NCBI GenBank assembly: GCA_049841135.1
Contig: JASGHK010000002.1
Span: forward strand, 310,001-374,000
Source: JACRCT01 sp049841135
GTDB lineage: Bacteria; Myxococcota; Myxococcia; Myxococcales; UBA5297
Length of the DNA stretch: 64,000 nt
Direction: 5' to 3'
The first letter of the stretch is position 1. Each line of letters starts with the position of its first letter. Below the pieces are notes generated by a model. That model was not told where the DNA came from. It ran no database searches and saw only the letters and a list, made by a program, of their open reading frames with translations. A program made the translations under genes and the position numbers. This document shows, in pieces, positions 29,172 through 37,220 of this stretch.

Positions 29172-30275
29172 TCAGCGAGCGGCGGCCCTCGAGCCGTCGG
29201 GTCGGTGCGCATCCAGGAATTCGAGGACCCGCGGCCAGAGCTCCGCGCTCGCCCGGTCGCCGAGGACGAGGTCCATGTGGCCGTAGTCGTGGCGGAAGCC
29301 GTTCTGCTCGGCGGCGATGAAGAACCGCTTGGGGCCGCCCAGCGCGTCGAAGCCCGCCTTGACGTTGGCCACCGGCGCGATCCGGTCGAGCTTGCCCGCC
29401 ACCACGAACACCGGCGTGTCGACGCGGGCGAGCCCCTGCGCGTAGTCGAGCTCGCCGTCGGCGGAGACCATGGCGTCGCGCTCGAGCCAGAGCGTGAACT
29501 GGCGCAGCACCGCCCCGGAGATGGTCCCCACCCCGGTGGACATGAACTTCTTCCACAGCGGCGCCGGGACGTTGTCCGGGTTGTAGAGCACCGTGTCCGC
29601 GTAGGTCCGCACGTCTCCGTGGATGGGGGCGGTGACCTTGGCGAGCAGCGGGACGTCCACCGTGGTGAGCAAGGGGCCCAGCACTCCGCCCGCATCGCGC
29701 AGGAGCTTCTCCAGGTCGCGGCCCCAGGCGAAGCGCATCGGCGAGCCCAGGAAGACGGCGGCGTTGAAGCCCGAGCCGCCGCGCGCCAGGTAGATGTAGG
29801 CGATCATCCCGCCCATGCTGTGGCCGACGTAGTCCACCTTCGCGGCGCCGGTGACCTCCTGGACCTTGCGGACCGCGGCCGGGATGTCCTGCGTGGCGTA
29901 GGTGTCCATGGAGTAGGCCGGCGAGCGGCCCGCGGACTCGTCCGCCACGTCGGAGTCGCCGTTGCCGCGCAGCGACATGGTGAAGGCTTCGCGGCCGTGG
30001 GCGGCGAACCAGCGCGCCAGGCTGTGCTCGGCGTCCAGGTCCATGTTGCGGCCGTTGGCGCTGATGCCGTGGCAGAGCAGGACCGGGTTGCCCTTCGGCG
30101 CTCCCTCGGCCCGGTAGCGCACCATGCCGAGGGTCCAGCCGTCCTCGGTGCGCACCTCGAGCTTCTCGGCCTCGGACGGCAGCGGCTCGCGGTACAGCCG
30201 CGCCAGCGCGCAGCCGTCGAGCAGGACCGCGGTGGCGACGCCGAGTGCGAGGGTCTGCAGGCGTGGCGCGCTCAT
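29172..30275 (-). CDS. Alpha/beta hydrolase lipoprotein
   Basis: 367 residues from the ATG at 30275. The N-terminus has a hydrophobic stretch ending LLDGC, a lipobox, so it is probably an envelope lipoprotein. The fold is an alpha/beta hydrolase: oxyanion segment CHGISANG, nucleophile in GHSMGG, acid near AGKLDRIAP and a histidine in HDYGHMDLVLG. It overlaps by four bases with the upstream hydrolase gene, whose C-terminus carries the similar HDYGHLGMLLG. Substrate unknown; resemblance to lipases and PHA-related hydrolases is generic. Confidence 0.85.
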   Translation of the reverse strand: MSAPRLQTLALGVATAVLLDGCALARLYREPLPSEAEKLEVRTEDGWTLGMVRYRAEGAPKGNPVLLCHGISANGRNMDLDAEHSLARWFAAHGREAFTMSLRGNGDSDVADESAGRSPAYSMDTYATQDIPAAVRKVQEVTGAAKVDYVGHSMGGMIAYIYLARGGSGFNAAVFLGSPMRFAWGRDLEKLLRDAGGVLGPLLTTVDVPLLAKVTAPIHGDVRTYADTVLYNPDNVPAPLWKKFMSTGVGTISGAVLRQFTLWLERDAMVSADGELDYAQGLARVDTPVFVVAGKLDRIAPVANVKAGFDALGGPKRFFIAAEQNGFRHDYGHMDLVLGDRASAELWPRVLEFLDAHRPDGSRAAAR

Positions 30276-31309
30276 CGCGGCCCCCCCGCCTCGTCGAGCA
30301 GCTTGGAGACCGGACCGAAGACCTCGGCGGGCGCGTCCTTGCCCAGGAGCATCCCCAGGTGCCCGTAGTCGTGCTTGAGGTTGGCGAGCGCGTCGAGGAC
30401 CAGGACCTTCTGCTGCTCCTTGGGGAGCAGGTCCCGGACCGGGACCGCGAACTCGGGATGGATCACGTTGTCGCGAGGTGCGAAGACCAGCAGCGTCGGA
30501 CCGGCCCACGGACGGAGCACCTCGGCGATCCCCTTTCCGCCGAGCGTCAGCGTGCGAGTCCGGGCGGCGTCGGCCAGCTGGCGCAGCGCCCGCCTGGACA
30601 CCGGAGCGAGCACGTGCTGGCGCAGCGAAGCGTAGTCGCGCGGAGCGAACGAACCATCGTTGGCGTAGAGGAGCTCGAACCAGGTGCGCTCGCCGAAGAG
30701 CGAGCTCCGGGTCAGCGCCGAGAGGCTCAGCCACGGCGCCGACCGTTCCAGACCGTCGATCGCGCGGGCGAGCGGCTCGCTCGAGAGGTCCGGTGCGACC
30801 AGCGGCTGCAGGGCCAACACCGCCGAGACCTTGTCGGCGTGGCGCGCGGCGAGCGAGAGCGCGAAGGTCGCGCCCATCCCCACCCCGCCCACGGCGATCT
30901 TCGAGCGCTCGAGGGAAGCGCGCGCGAAGGCTGCCTCCGCATCGCCGTCGAGCAGGTCCTCGAGCGTGTAGCCGCCGAACGGCACCTCCGAGCGTCCGGT
31001 CCCGCGCCACTCGACGACGTAGACCTCCCAGCCTGCGCTCTGGAGGAACGGGGCGAGCCCGGCGCCGTCGAAGTCGAAGGCGTGGCGGGTCATGCCCACG
31101 TCCGGCAGCAGCAGGATGGTCCGCGACGGCGGCCCGGCAGGCGGCAGGTAGCGGTAGAGCGTGGCGCGCACACCATCGGAGGTGGCGAGCACGCTGCGGT
31201 ACTGCGAGGCGCGGCCCTCGGCCGAGGACCACACGTCGCCGAACGCGGGCCTGGGGACCGCCAGCGACAGGGCGAGCAACGTCGCCGCGAAGGCCAGGCG
31301 GGGGCTCAT
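30272..31309 (-). CDS. Secreted alpha/beta hydrolase fold with no nucleophile serine
   Basis: About 345 residues from the ATG at 31309 (MSPRLAFAATLLALSLAVPRPA, signal peptide). It has the alpha/beta hydrolase layout, including LLLPDVGMTRHAFD, FAPRDNVIHP and HDYGHLG, but the nucleophile elbow reads GVGMGA where GxSxG is expected, so the serine is glycine. The acid and histidine positions remain. It overlaps the active-looking lipoprotein hydrolase downstream, suggesting a diverged duplicate acting as partner or binding protein. Confidence 0.8.
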   Translation of the reverse strand: MSPRLAFAATLLALSLAVPRPAFGDVWSSAEGRASQYRSVLATSDGVRATLYRYLPPAGPPSRTILLLPDVGMTRHAFDFDGAGLAPFLQSAGWEVYVVEWRGTGRSEVPFGGYTLEDLLDGDAEAAFARASLERSKIAVGGVGMGATFALSLAARHADKVSAVLALQPLVAPDLSSEPLARAIDGLERSAPWLSLSALTRSSLFGERTWFELLYANDGSFAPRDYASLRQHVLAPVSRRALRQLADAARTRTLTLGGKGIAEVLRPWAGPTLLVFAPRDNVIHPEFAVPVRDLLPKEQQKVLVLDALANLKHDYGHLGMLLGKDAPAEVFGPVSKLLDEAGGPR

Positions 31310-31352
31310 CGTGCGAAGGGCGCGCACCGGGTCCTCCCCTCTCCTCGACGCG

Positions 31353-32024
31353 TCAGAGCTCCACCAGCCCGCTGCGCATCGCTTTGATGACCGCCTCGAC
31401 GTGCGTGTTGACGCCGAGCTTCTTGTAGATGTGCGTCAGGTGAGTGCGCACCGTGCGCCGCTCGATGTTCATCACCCGGCCGACCTCGGCGTTGGACAGG
31501 CCCTTGGCGACGTAGCGCAAGACCTCGGTCTCCTGCCGGGTGAGGCCGAAGGGATTGACGGGCTGGGCGGGCTTGGCCTGGATGGACTGGAAGAAGTTCC
31601 AGAAGCGCTTGGCGATGACCGGCTCGAGCACGGTGCCGCCGGCGCGCACTTCCTGGATGCCGGAGAGGATCTTGTCGATGCCCACCCGCTTGACGAGGTA
31701 GCCGCCGGCGCCGGCCTTGATGGCCTCGTAGACTTTGGTCTCGTCGTCGAAGCTGGTGAGGATGAGGACGTCGATCTCGGGGCTCGTCTGCTTGAGCCGC
31801 GCGGTGACCTGGATACCGTCCAGCCCGGGCAGCTCGAGGTCGAGCAGGAGCAGGTCGGGCTTGAGGCGGGCGGCCTCGACCAGCGCCGCCTCCCCGTCCA
31901 TGGCCGTGCCGACGACCTCGACTTGCTCGGGGTACATCGACAGCAGCTTGACCACGTTCTTGAGCAGCTGCGGCTGGTCCTCGACCACGAGGACCCGGAC
32001 CGCGGGCTCGGAGGCGTCGGCCAT
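31353..32024 (-). CDS. LuxR/NarL-type response regulator
   Basis: 223 residues from the ATG at 32022-32024. The receiver domain (about 10-125) has the acidic pair in VEDQ, the phospho-acceptor Asp62 (LLLLDLELPG) and the switch lysine in GGYLVKRV. The C-terminal helix-turn-helix (LTRQETEVLRYVAKGLSNAEVGRVM, about 160-215) is NarL/LuxR type. The ATG follows two bases after the pseudokinase TGA, so the two are co-translated. No histidine kinase is adjacent. Confidence 0.93.
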   Translation of the reverse strand: MADASEPAVRVLVVEDQPQLLKNVVKLLSMYPEQVEVVGTAMDGEAALVEAARLKPDLLLLDLELPGLDGIQVTARLKQTSPEIDVLILTSFDDETKVYEAIKAGAGGYLVKRVGIDKILSGIQEVRAGGTVLEPVIAKRFWNFFQSIQAKPAQPVNPFGLTRQETEVLRYVAKGLSNAEVGRVMNIERRTVRTHLTHIYKKLGVNTHVEAVIKAMRSGLVEL

Positions 32025-32026
32025 CG

Positions 32027-33974
32027 TCACTTGCCTCCCGTCTTCTTCGGCGGGTGTTTGGGCGCGGGCTTCTTGGCCGGGCCGAACTTGAACACGACCC
32101 GTTCCTCTTCGCGGGACTTGAGCGTCACCTGCTTCTCCCTGCTCTCCGTCCCGGCGACGGCGGTGATGGTGTGCGTCCCCGGCGCGGTAGCGAGCTTGGA
32201 GATGGGCGTCACCTTCCCGCTGTCCACGTTGTCGATGAGGATCTTGGCTTGGCGGTCGGAGTCGACGGTGAGCACCGCCGGACCGCCGGGCGGGTCGGGC
32301 TTGGGCTGCTCGGGCTCCGGGACGTCGGTGGGGCGGCGCTCGGGCTGCGCAGGCGCCGTCGGGACGGGGATGGCGCTGGTGACGCCCTTCACCTTCTCGC
32401 GGATGAGCGCGATGGGGTTCACGCCGTTGCCGAACTTGTGGCTGTAGGCGAGGTAGATGTACGCCGCGACCGAGCCTCCGACGGCCAGCGCGGCGAGCCA
32501 GATTCTTGAAGCTGACGCGCGGCGGCCTGGGCTTCTCCTTGGGCACCTCGGGCGCGACGTGCCAGTCGAGCGAGGTCTTCTGCACCGGCTTCTCGACGGT
32601 GTCGAAGCCGCCGTCCTCGACCAACGGCGTGTCGCGGCGCGGCCCCTCGTCGCGCACCTTGATTCGGCGGCGGGCGTCTTCGGTGAGCGCGTTGCTTTCG
32701 TTGAAGGTGTCCGAGGCGTCGTGCTGCGGGCCCGGGTCCTTGACGGTCCGGCGATTGCGGCGGCTGAGCGCGGGCGCCTGGGGCATCAGTCCAGGAGGCG
32801 CGTCCCACTCTTCGCTCTTGTCTTCCGCGGGCTTGCCCTGCGGCGCCTTGGCGCCCGGAGGCAGCGTCTGCGCCGAGTGGGAGCCGTCCTCATCACCCGG
32901 CCCGGTCGGCGGGATGGGCGACGGGGCCGTCTTCCAGGCCGGTGGCGGCTCGGAGTGGGACTTGACGGCCGGGAAGTCGGACCCGGTGAAGGGCGCGCGC
33001 TCCTCGAGCGCGGCGTTGAGGTCGACGGTCGAGGTCGAGCCCTCCACCGGAAGGAGCGTGAACGCGTTGGTGAACGGCACCGGGCCGATCCCCGCGGTGA
33101 TCGACACCTCGTTCGGGAAGAGCTCCTCGACGAACCGGGCGGCTTCGGCCGCTCCCGGCGCGTAGCCCAGGACCGAGAAGAGGCCGCGTAGCGCGTCGCC
33201 AAGCTCAGCGGCGGTGCGGAAGCGGCGGGTGGCCGCCGTCTCCAGCGCCCGCATGATCGGCGGGTCGATGCGGGCGTTGATTCGGCGATCCAGGCGCGAA
33301 GGAGGCGTCAGCGCGTCGCGCTTGGTGGAGAGCCCGCCCGAGCGCGAGGAGGCCACCGACTGCAGCGTGAGCAGCTCGTAGGCGATGGCGCCCAGGCTGT
33401 AGACGTCGGCCGCCGGAGTGCCCGAGCCGGCGCTCTTGATCTCCGGAGCGCGGTAGGCGCTGCGGCCCTTGGTGGCGATCGGGCGGAGCGCGTCGGAGGC
33501 GTTCATGGCCTCGAGCGCGCCGAAGTCGACGACGCGGACCCTGCCGTCGGCGCCCAGCATGACGTTACCGGGGGTGATGGCGCCGTGGAGCCAGCCTGCC
33601 TTGTGCGCGGCAGAGACGACCTGCGCGGCCTCGGCGACAATGTAGAGCGCGAGGGCCGGCGGCAGCACCACTTCCTTGGTCGAGAGCCGCCGCAGCGCGT
33701 CACCCAGGTTGTAGCCGTCGACGTAGGGCCGGACGGCGGCGATGCGCCCCTCGACCAGGCCGACTTCCTCGAAGCCAAGCGCAGCGGGATTGCCGAGACC
33801 GCGCGTGCGCGTGGCCGCCTCGAGCAGGCCCTTGGCGTAGGCCGAGTCGCTGGCCTTGGGGGTGAAGAGCTTGATGAGGACTTCGGGCGCGCCGGGGCCC
33901 TCGGCGGAGCCTTTGTAGTGCTCGGCGAAGGCGCCTTCTTCGAGCTTGATCGTCAGGCGGTAGCGGCGGCCCAT
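32027..33974 (-). CDS. Protein kinase-like protein with degenerate catalytic loop and PEGA-type domain, +1 frameshift
   Basis: About 648 residues after correction. The N-terminal kinase fold keeps Lys35 (VLIKLF) and DFG (150-152), but the HRDxKPxN loop reads HGAITPGN (130-137), with catalytic Asp replaced by Ala and Lys by Thr. A long Pro/Asp-rich segment follows, then a membrane helix (IWLAALAVGGSVAAYIYLAY) and a PEGA-like domain (AKILIDNVDSGKVTPISKL). The break is GATTC (32501-32505); GATC restores the frame. Likely a pseudokinase or very slow kinase. It is coupled to the LuxR regulator downstream. Confidence 0.85.
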
Positions 33975-34057
33975 CGGGAGAGAGTCATACCACCTGCGGC
34001 GCCCGGACCCCAGGCTGGCGAACGCCCGACACCCCGAGCCCGTCGAGGGGACCAGAG

Positions 34058-34217
34058 CCGGCGGCTGAAGCCGCGCCTGACGTTGCGAAGCCTGCCTGCG
34101 CAGGCTGGGTGGTTGGCGGATCTGAAGGCGCCAGCTGGGATGCTCAGGTCCGAGTGTCCTCAGGACCCAGCCCGCGAAGGCGGGCTTCGTTTGTTCAGGC
34201 GCGACTTCAGTCGCCGG
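34058..34217. repeat. 160-bp nested-hairpin element (REP/MITE-like)
   Basis: The two ends are inverted repeats about 54 bases long and roughly 80% alike. Each arm contains two hairpins, and differences are compensated: GCGGCT/AGCCGC (34061-34074) versus GCGACT/AGTCGC (34201-34214), and AGCCTGC/GCAGGCT (34089-34106) versus AGCCCGC/GCGGGCT (34169-34186). It fills most of the 297-base gap between the pseudokinase and the next operon. No ORF inside. It has the look of a BIME/REP element or a structured RNA. Confidence 0.8.
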
Positions 34218-34271
34218 CTGCTCGCGAGTTCATGTCACAAAGTAGCTGCCTATCTTACGCATGGGCCTCGG

Positions 34272-34781
34272 CTACACGACTGGCGGCTTCTCGGAGCGAT
34301 CTTCTTCGGGCAGCTCGGGCCGCGCCGCGAGCGTCGTCTGGTCTTCCGCCCGGAAGAGCATGAAGAGGCCCAGTGCAGCGGCGATCAGGCTGAGGACCAG
34401 CAGCTTCAACGCAGTCGACGGCGCCATGCCCTCCGAGACCTTGGCGTCCACCGGGTTCGAGCGCCGATAGACGACCCTCATCGGGTCGCCCTTCTCCTTG
34501 TGGCGCCAGTCCGAGGAGAGGCCGGTCCTGAGCTGGTGGACGCTGCCGTTCGCCGAATAGCCCACGGTCAGGTTGGCGACCGAGCGGTCGCCTGGCCTGG
34601 CGCTGCGTTCGAGCACGTACGCGTCCTCGTCGTACTCGGCCTCGTCTCCGTATCCGGCCTTGCCCGGATGGCGCAGTCCCCAGATGAGCAGCCCGACCGC
34701 GCCGGCGGCGAGGAGCACTCCGCCCGCCGTCACCGAAGAGCGGCCGGTTCCCAGAGGCCCAGGTGTCCAGTGGATTCCCAC
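34272..34781 (-). CDS. DUF3592-like membrane protein
   Basis: 169 residues with membrane helices at about 18-36 (TAGGVLLAAGAVGLLIWGL) and 125-145 (LLVLSLIAAALGLFML). Between them is a beta-rich segment (VGYSANGSVHQLRTGL...GDPMRVVYRRSNPVDAKV) that matches the DUF3592 pattern. Function unknown. Last gene of a probable minus-strand group with the HExxH protein 10 bases upstream. Confidence 0.75.
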   Translation of the reverse strand: MGIHWTPGPLGTGRSSVTAGGVLLAAGAVGLLIWGLRHPGKAGYGDEAEYDEDAYVLERSARPGDRSVANLTVGYSANGSVHQLRTGLSSDWRHKEKGDPMRVVYRRSNPVDAKVSEGMAPSTALKLLVLSLIAAALGLFMLFRAEDQTTLAARPELPEEDRSEKPPVV

Positions 34782-34791
34782 CTCGCCTCCC

Positions 34792-35379
34792 CTACTCGAG
34801 CCCGAACTCGTCCAGGAACCGGTTCCAGATGACCTTCTCGTACTGGAGCGCGTACTGCTCGGCGAAGCCTTCGCCCCGGCTTCCGCGACGCGAGCGGGTC
34901 GTCATGTCGTCCCGGTGGTGGCCGAGCTCGTGAAGCAGGATGTGCAGCAGCTGGTACGCCCGCGCCGAGGACTCGGTGAACTCCAGCCGGCCGCCGGTCC
35001 TGGGCACGCCCAGGCGCTCGAACAGATCCGCGTGGTCCGCCAGGTAGTCGGCGTCGGCCTCGCGCCATAGCTCCCGCTCCCACGCGCACAACCCGACCAC
35101 CCCTTGGTCCTGCCAGCCGTCGAGCCCGCGGTTTCCTCGCGCGAGCAGGATGGCGTTGAGCCCCACGCTCAGCTCCTTCCAGTCCGGCAACAGCGCGATG
35201 AAGCGCCGGACGTCGTCCTTGCGCAGGAGGTGCCGGTAGCCCCGGCCGGCGGCCTCGCGGTCGATGACGACGTTGAGCTGCTCGGTGTTCCAGTAGGTCG
35301 GCGTCGCCTTCCAGTTGTTCTTCTTCTGGACCTGGCCGTCCTTGACGCGGGTGGCGGTCCGGCGACTCGAGCGAAACAT
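34792..35379 (-). CDS. Putative minimal zinc metalloprotease-like protein (HExxH)
   Basis: 195 residues, no signal peptide. LLHILLHELGHHRDDM near residue 147 gives an HExxH zinc motif, with a downstream Glu in EGFAEQYALQYE as possible third ligand. The N-terminus is basic. No family recognised; it resembles small uncharacterised gluzincin-like proteins. Followed after 10 bases by the DUF3592-like gene and preceded after 10 bases by the MglA-like GTPase gene. Confidence 0.72.
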   Translation of the reverse strand: MFRSSRRTATRVKDGQVQKKNNWKATPTYWNTEQLNVVIDREAAGRGYRHLLRKDDVRRFIALLPDWKELSVGLNAILLARGNRGLDGWQDQGVVGLCAWERELWREADADYLADHADLFERLGVPRTGGRLEFTESSARAYQLLHILLHELGHHRDDMTTRSRRGSRGEGFAEQYALQYEKVIWNRFLDEFGLE

Positions 35380-35389
35380 GGGCTCGAAC

Positions 35390-35900
35390 CTAGCGAGTCT
35401 TCAGCAGCCATTCAAAGGGCAGCACCAGCGAAGCAGGATCTTCCAGGCGGGTCTCGAAGATGACCCAGTCGCGCGCAGCCGACAGAGACGACTCTGAAAG
35501 GAGCCGCCGCGTGCGCTCGAGGTCTTCTTTCGCTGACGCGCGATCGAGCTTGGTCAGGACGACACAGCCGCGCGAGATCGAGGTGAGCGAGCCGAACTTA
35601 GACAGGGCCCCCAGATTCAGTTCCTCGAAATCCTTCTGCACGTCGAGGAGAAGCATTGCCGTGTCGGCGCCTTTGAACAGGTACTTCCACGGATCGTCAC
35701 CCCACGGGCAACCCGGAATCGTGACCAACTCGATCGAATCAGTTCCGTTGCGCACGAGTGCCGTTAAGAACCTCCCGCTCTCCGGCACCTCGGTCACTGG
35801 GAAATGGATGGAGGTGACCTCGACTCGGCGCGACTTCGCGTATGCCTTCAGTCGCGTGGTCTTCCCAGCCAGAAGCCGGCCCGTAGAGAACGATCTTCAT
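35390..35900 (-). CDS. MglA-like small GTPase, +1 frameshift
   Basis: About 169 residues after correction. The ATG at 35900 starts MKIVLYGPA; one extra base near AGAAGCC (35871-35877) must be removed to give the P-loop GPALAGKTT. Then come TIPGCPWGDDPWKYLF (the PG-type switch region of MglA-like GTPases, replacing DxxG) and TKLD as the base-specificity motif. MglA proteins set cell polarity for gliding in myxobacteria; this one is shorter and diverged, so its role may be different. The upstream lipoprotein stop overlaps its start (TGATG). Confidence 0.78.
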
Positions 35901-36667
35901 CACCTTGCGCCACGAGCCTGGCTGCCTGCGTCAACGCTTGGACCTGAGCCTCCGTCAAGGCGAGGCGTCGCCGTATAGACGGGCACGAAGAACGGGAGCG
36001 TGTCCGCGAACGCTGCGGACGAACCGCCTGCGACGACTCCTTCAGCCGTACCCGAACCACCGGAACCCGCGATTGCTGCAATGAGTGCGTTCCTCTCCTC
36101 CGGCGACTGGATCCTGTTCTCGAAGGCCTGCCAGGCTTCTCCGCCGGACGCGTACTTCCCCGCGCGTATCTCTCGGGTGGTCTCCCTCGCAGCCTCCGTG
36201 GCTCTCCTGCTCTGGCGCTCGATCGAGGCCATTTCGGAAGCATCCCTAACCGTTTGGTCCAGACCCCAATCGATCTTCCAAGACCCTTTCCTGCGGACGA
36301 GCGAATAGGACGGGGCGTCGTGGCCCCACGAGAGCGTCGCGCGGTCGCCGCTGACGATGAGCTCGGCCTTGGCAGGGTCATGCTTCGTCACGGCCTCGGC
36401 GCATGCTGGTCCGCAGGGGCCGATGGGCACTCCGTAGGTCCGAAGCCCGGCCCGAAAGAGGGAGGTCATGGCCTCGCTCTCCTCGACGAAGGCGACGCAG
36501 CCATGCACGTGGCCACTCTCGGGCATGGCGACAAAGGAGCACACCTGGACGGCGTTGCCCGCCTCGAGCGCGTCCGCGTACGCCTGAGCGACCTCACGCG
36601 GGGACTTCTCGCAGCCGACCAACACGAGAGCCAGCGCAACGAACTGCCTGGGCGAACGGCTTTCCAT
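35900..36667 (-). CDS. Lipoprotein coupled to MglA-like GTPase
   Basis: About 255 residues from the ATG at 36667. The signal FVALALVLVGC ends in a lipobox cysteine. Residues 20-110 (EVAQAYADALEAGN...) resemble an NTF2-like or DUF4878-type fold with a SYSLVRRKGSWKIDWG strand; the rest is helical, charged and low-complexity. Not recognised beyond that. The stop overlaps the GTPase start, so translation is coupled: an envelope lipoprotein and a cytoplasmic GTPase made together. Confidence 0.75.
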   Translation of the reverse strand: MESRSPRQFVALALVLVGCEKSPREVAQAYADALEAGNAVQVCSFVAMPESGHVHGCVAFVEESEAMTSLFRAGLRTYGVPIGPCGPACAEAVTKHDPAKAELIVSGDRATLSWGHDAPSYSLVRRKGSWKIDWGLDQTVRDASEMASIERQSRRATEAARETTREIRAGKYASGGEAWQAFENRIQSPEERNALIAAIAGSGGSGTAEGVVAGGSSAAFADTLPFFVPVYTATPRLDGGSGPSVDAGSQARGAR

Positions 36668-36730
36668 GGGGTGCGGCCAGCCTAGCGCAGGTCGGGCAGC
36701 GCGAGCCGGTCCGGCTTCCGCCAAGTCGCC

Positions 36731-36982
36731 CTACAGCTTGCGCCGCCGCGCCATCGGCACCGCGTCGAACATGAACCCGCACCACGGGCACTTGCCGCGC
36801 AGGACCGAGTCGACCGGCAGGCTGCAGCCCGGGCACCGAGGCCCCGTCCGCTTGGGCGGCGCAGGCGGCTCCTTGGGCGGCGGCTTGAGCGCGGCCAGCT
36901 CCTTCTCCAGCACGGCGACGCGCTTCTCCAGGGCCGACAGGCGGTCGCTCTTCGCTCGCTTGGACCGCTTGGAAGTGGTCAT
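36731..36982 (-). CDS. Small coiled-coil plus zinc-ribbon protein
   Basis: 83 residues. A basic N-terminus leads to a short coiled coil (LSALEKRVAVLEKELAAL, 15-32), a Pro-rich linker, then CPGC (50-53) and CPWC (65-68), a four-cysteine zinc ribbon. The C-terminus is basic. Function unknown; possibly nucleic-acid or protein binding. It is separated from the 5'-nucleotidase gene by a divergent 238-base gap in which I see no other gene. Confidence 0.7.
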   Translation of the reverse strand: MTTSKRSKRAKSDRLSALEKRVAVLEKELAALKPPPKEPPAPPKRTGPRCPGCSLPVDSVLRGKCPWCGFMFDAVPMARRRKL

Positions 36983-37220
36983 TCGCCCGTCCCCGGAGTC
37001 CTACGGCCTGCCAGCCCACGGCTCGCTGCTCGAACCAGGACTCAGCCTACCCGCGCCCGCTCGGGGGGCAAGAAACCGGACTCTGTCCGTCCACCCCGGC
37101 CTCGGCGCGGCGCTTCCTCTCCCTCCGGGCGAAGGCGTCGGTAGGTCCCGTTGCGGGCGCCTCGCAGTGCGTGTTATCCGCAGGAAAGGCCCGTCCGGCC
37201 TGGAGAAGACGACGAACGAC

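Noticed and set aside
29172..31232. A 686-residue frame covering both hydrolase genes
   Set aside because: Its N-terminal half is an out-of-frame reading of the 30272-31309 gene; the lipoprotein hydrolase has its own ATG and lipobox at 30275.
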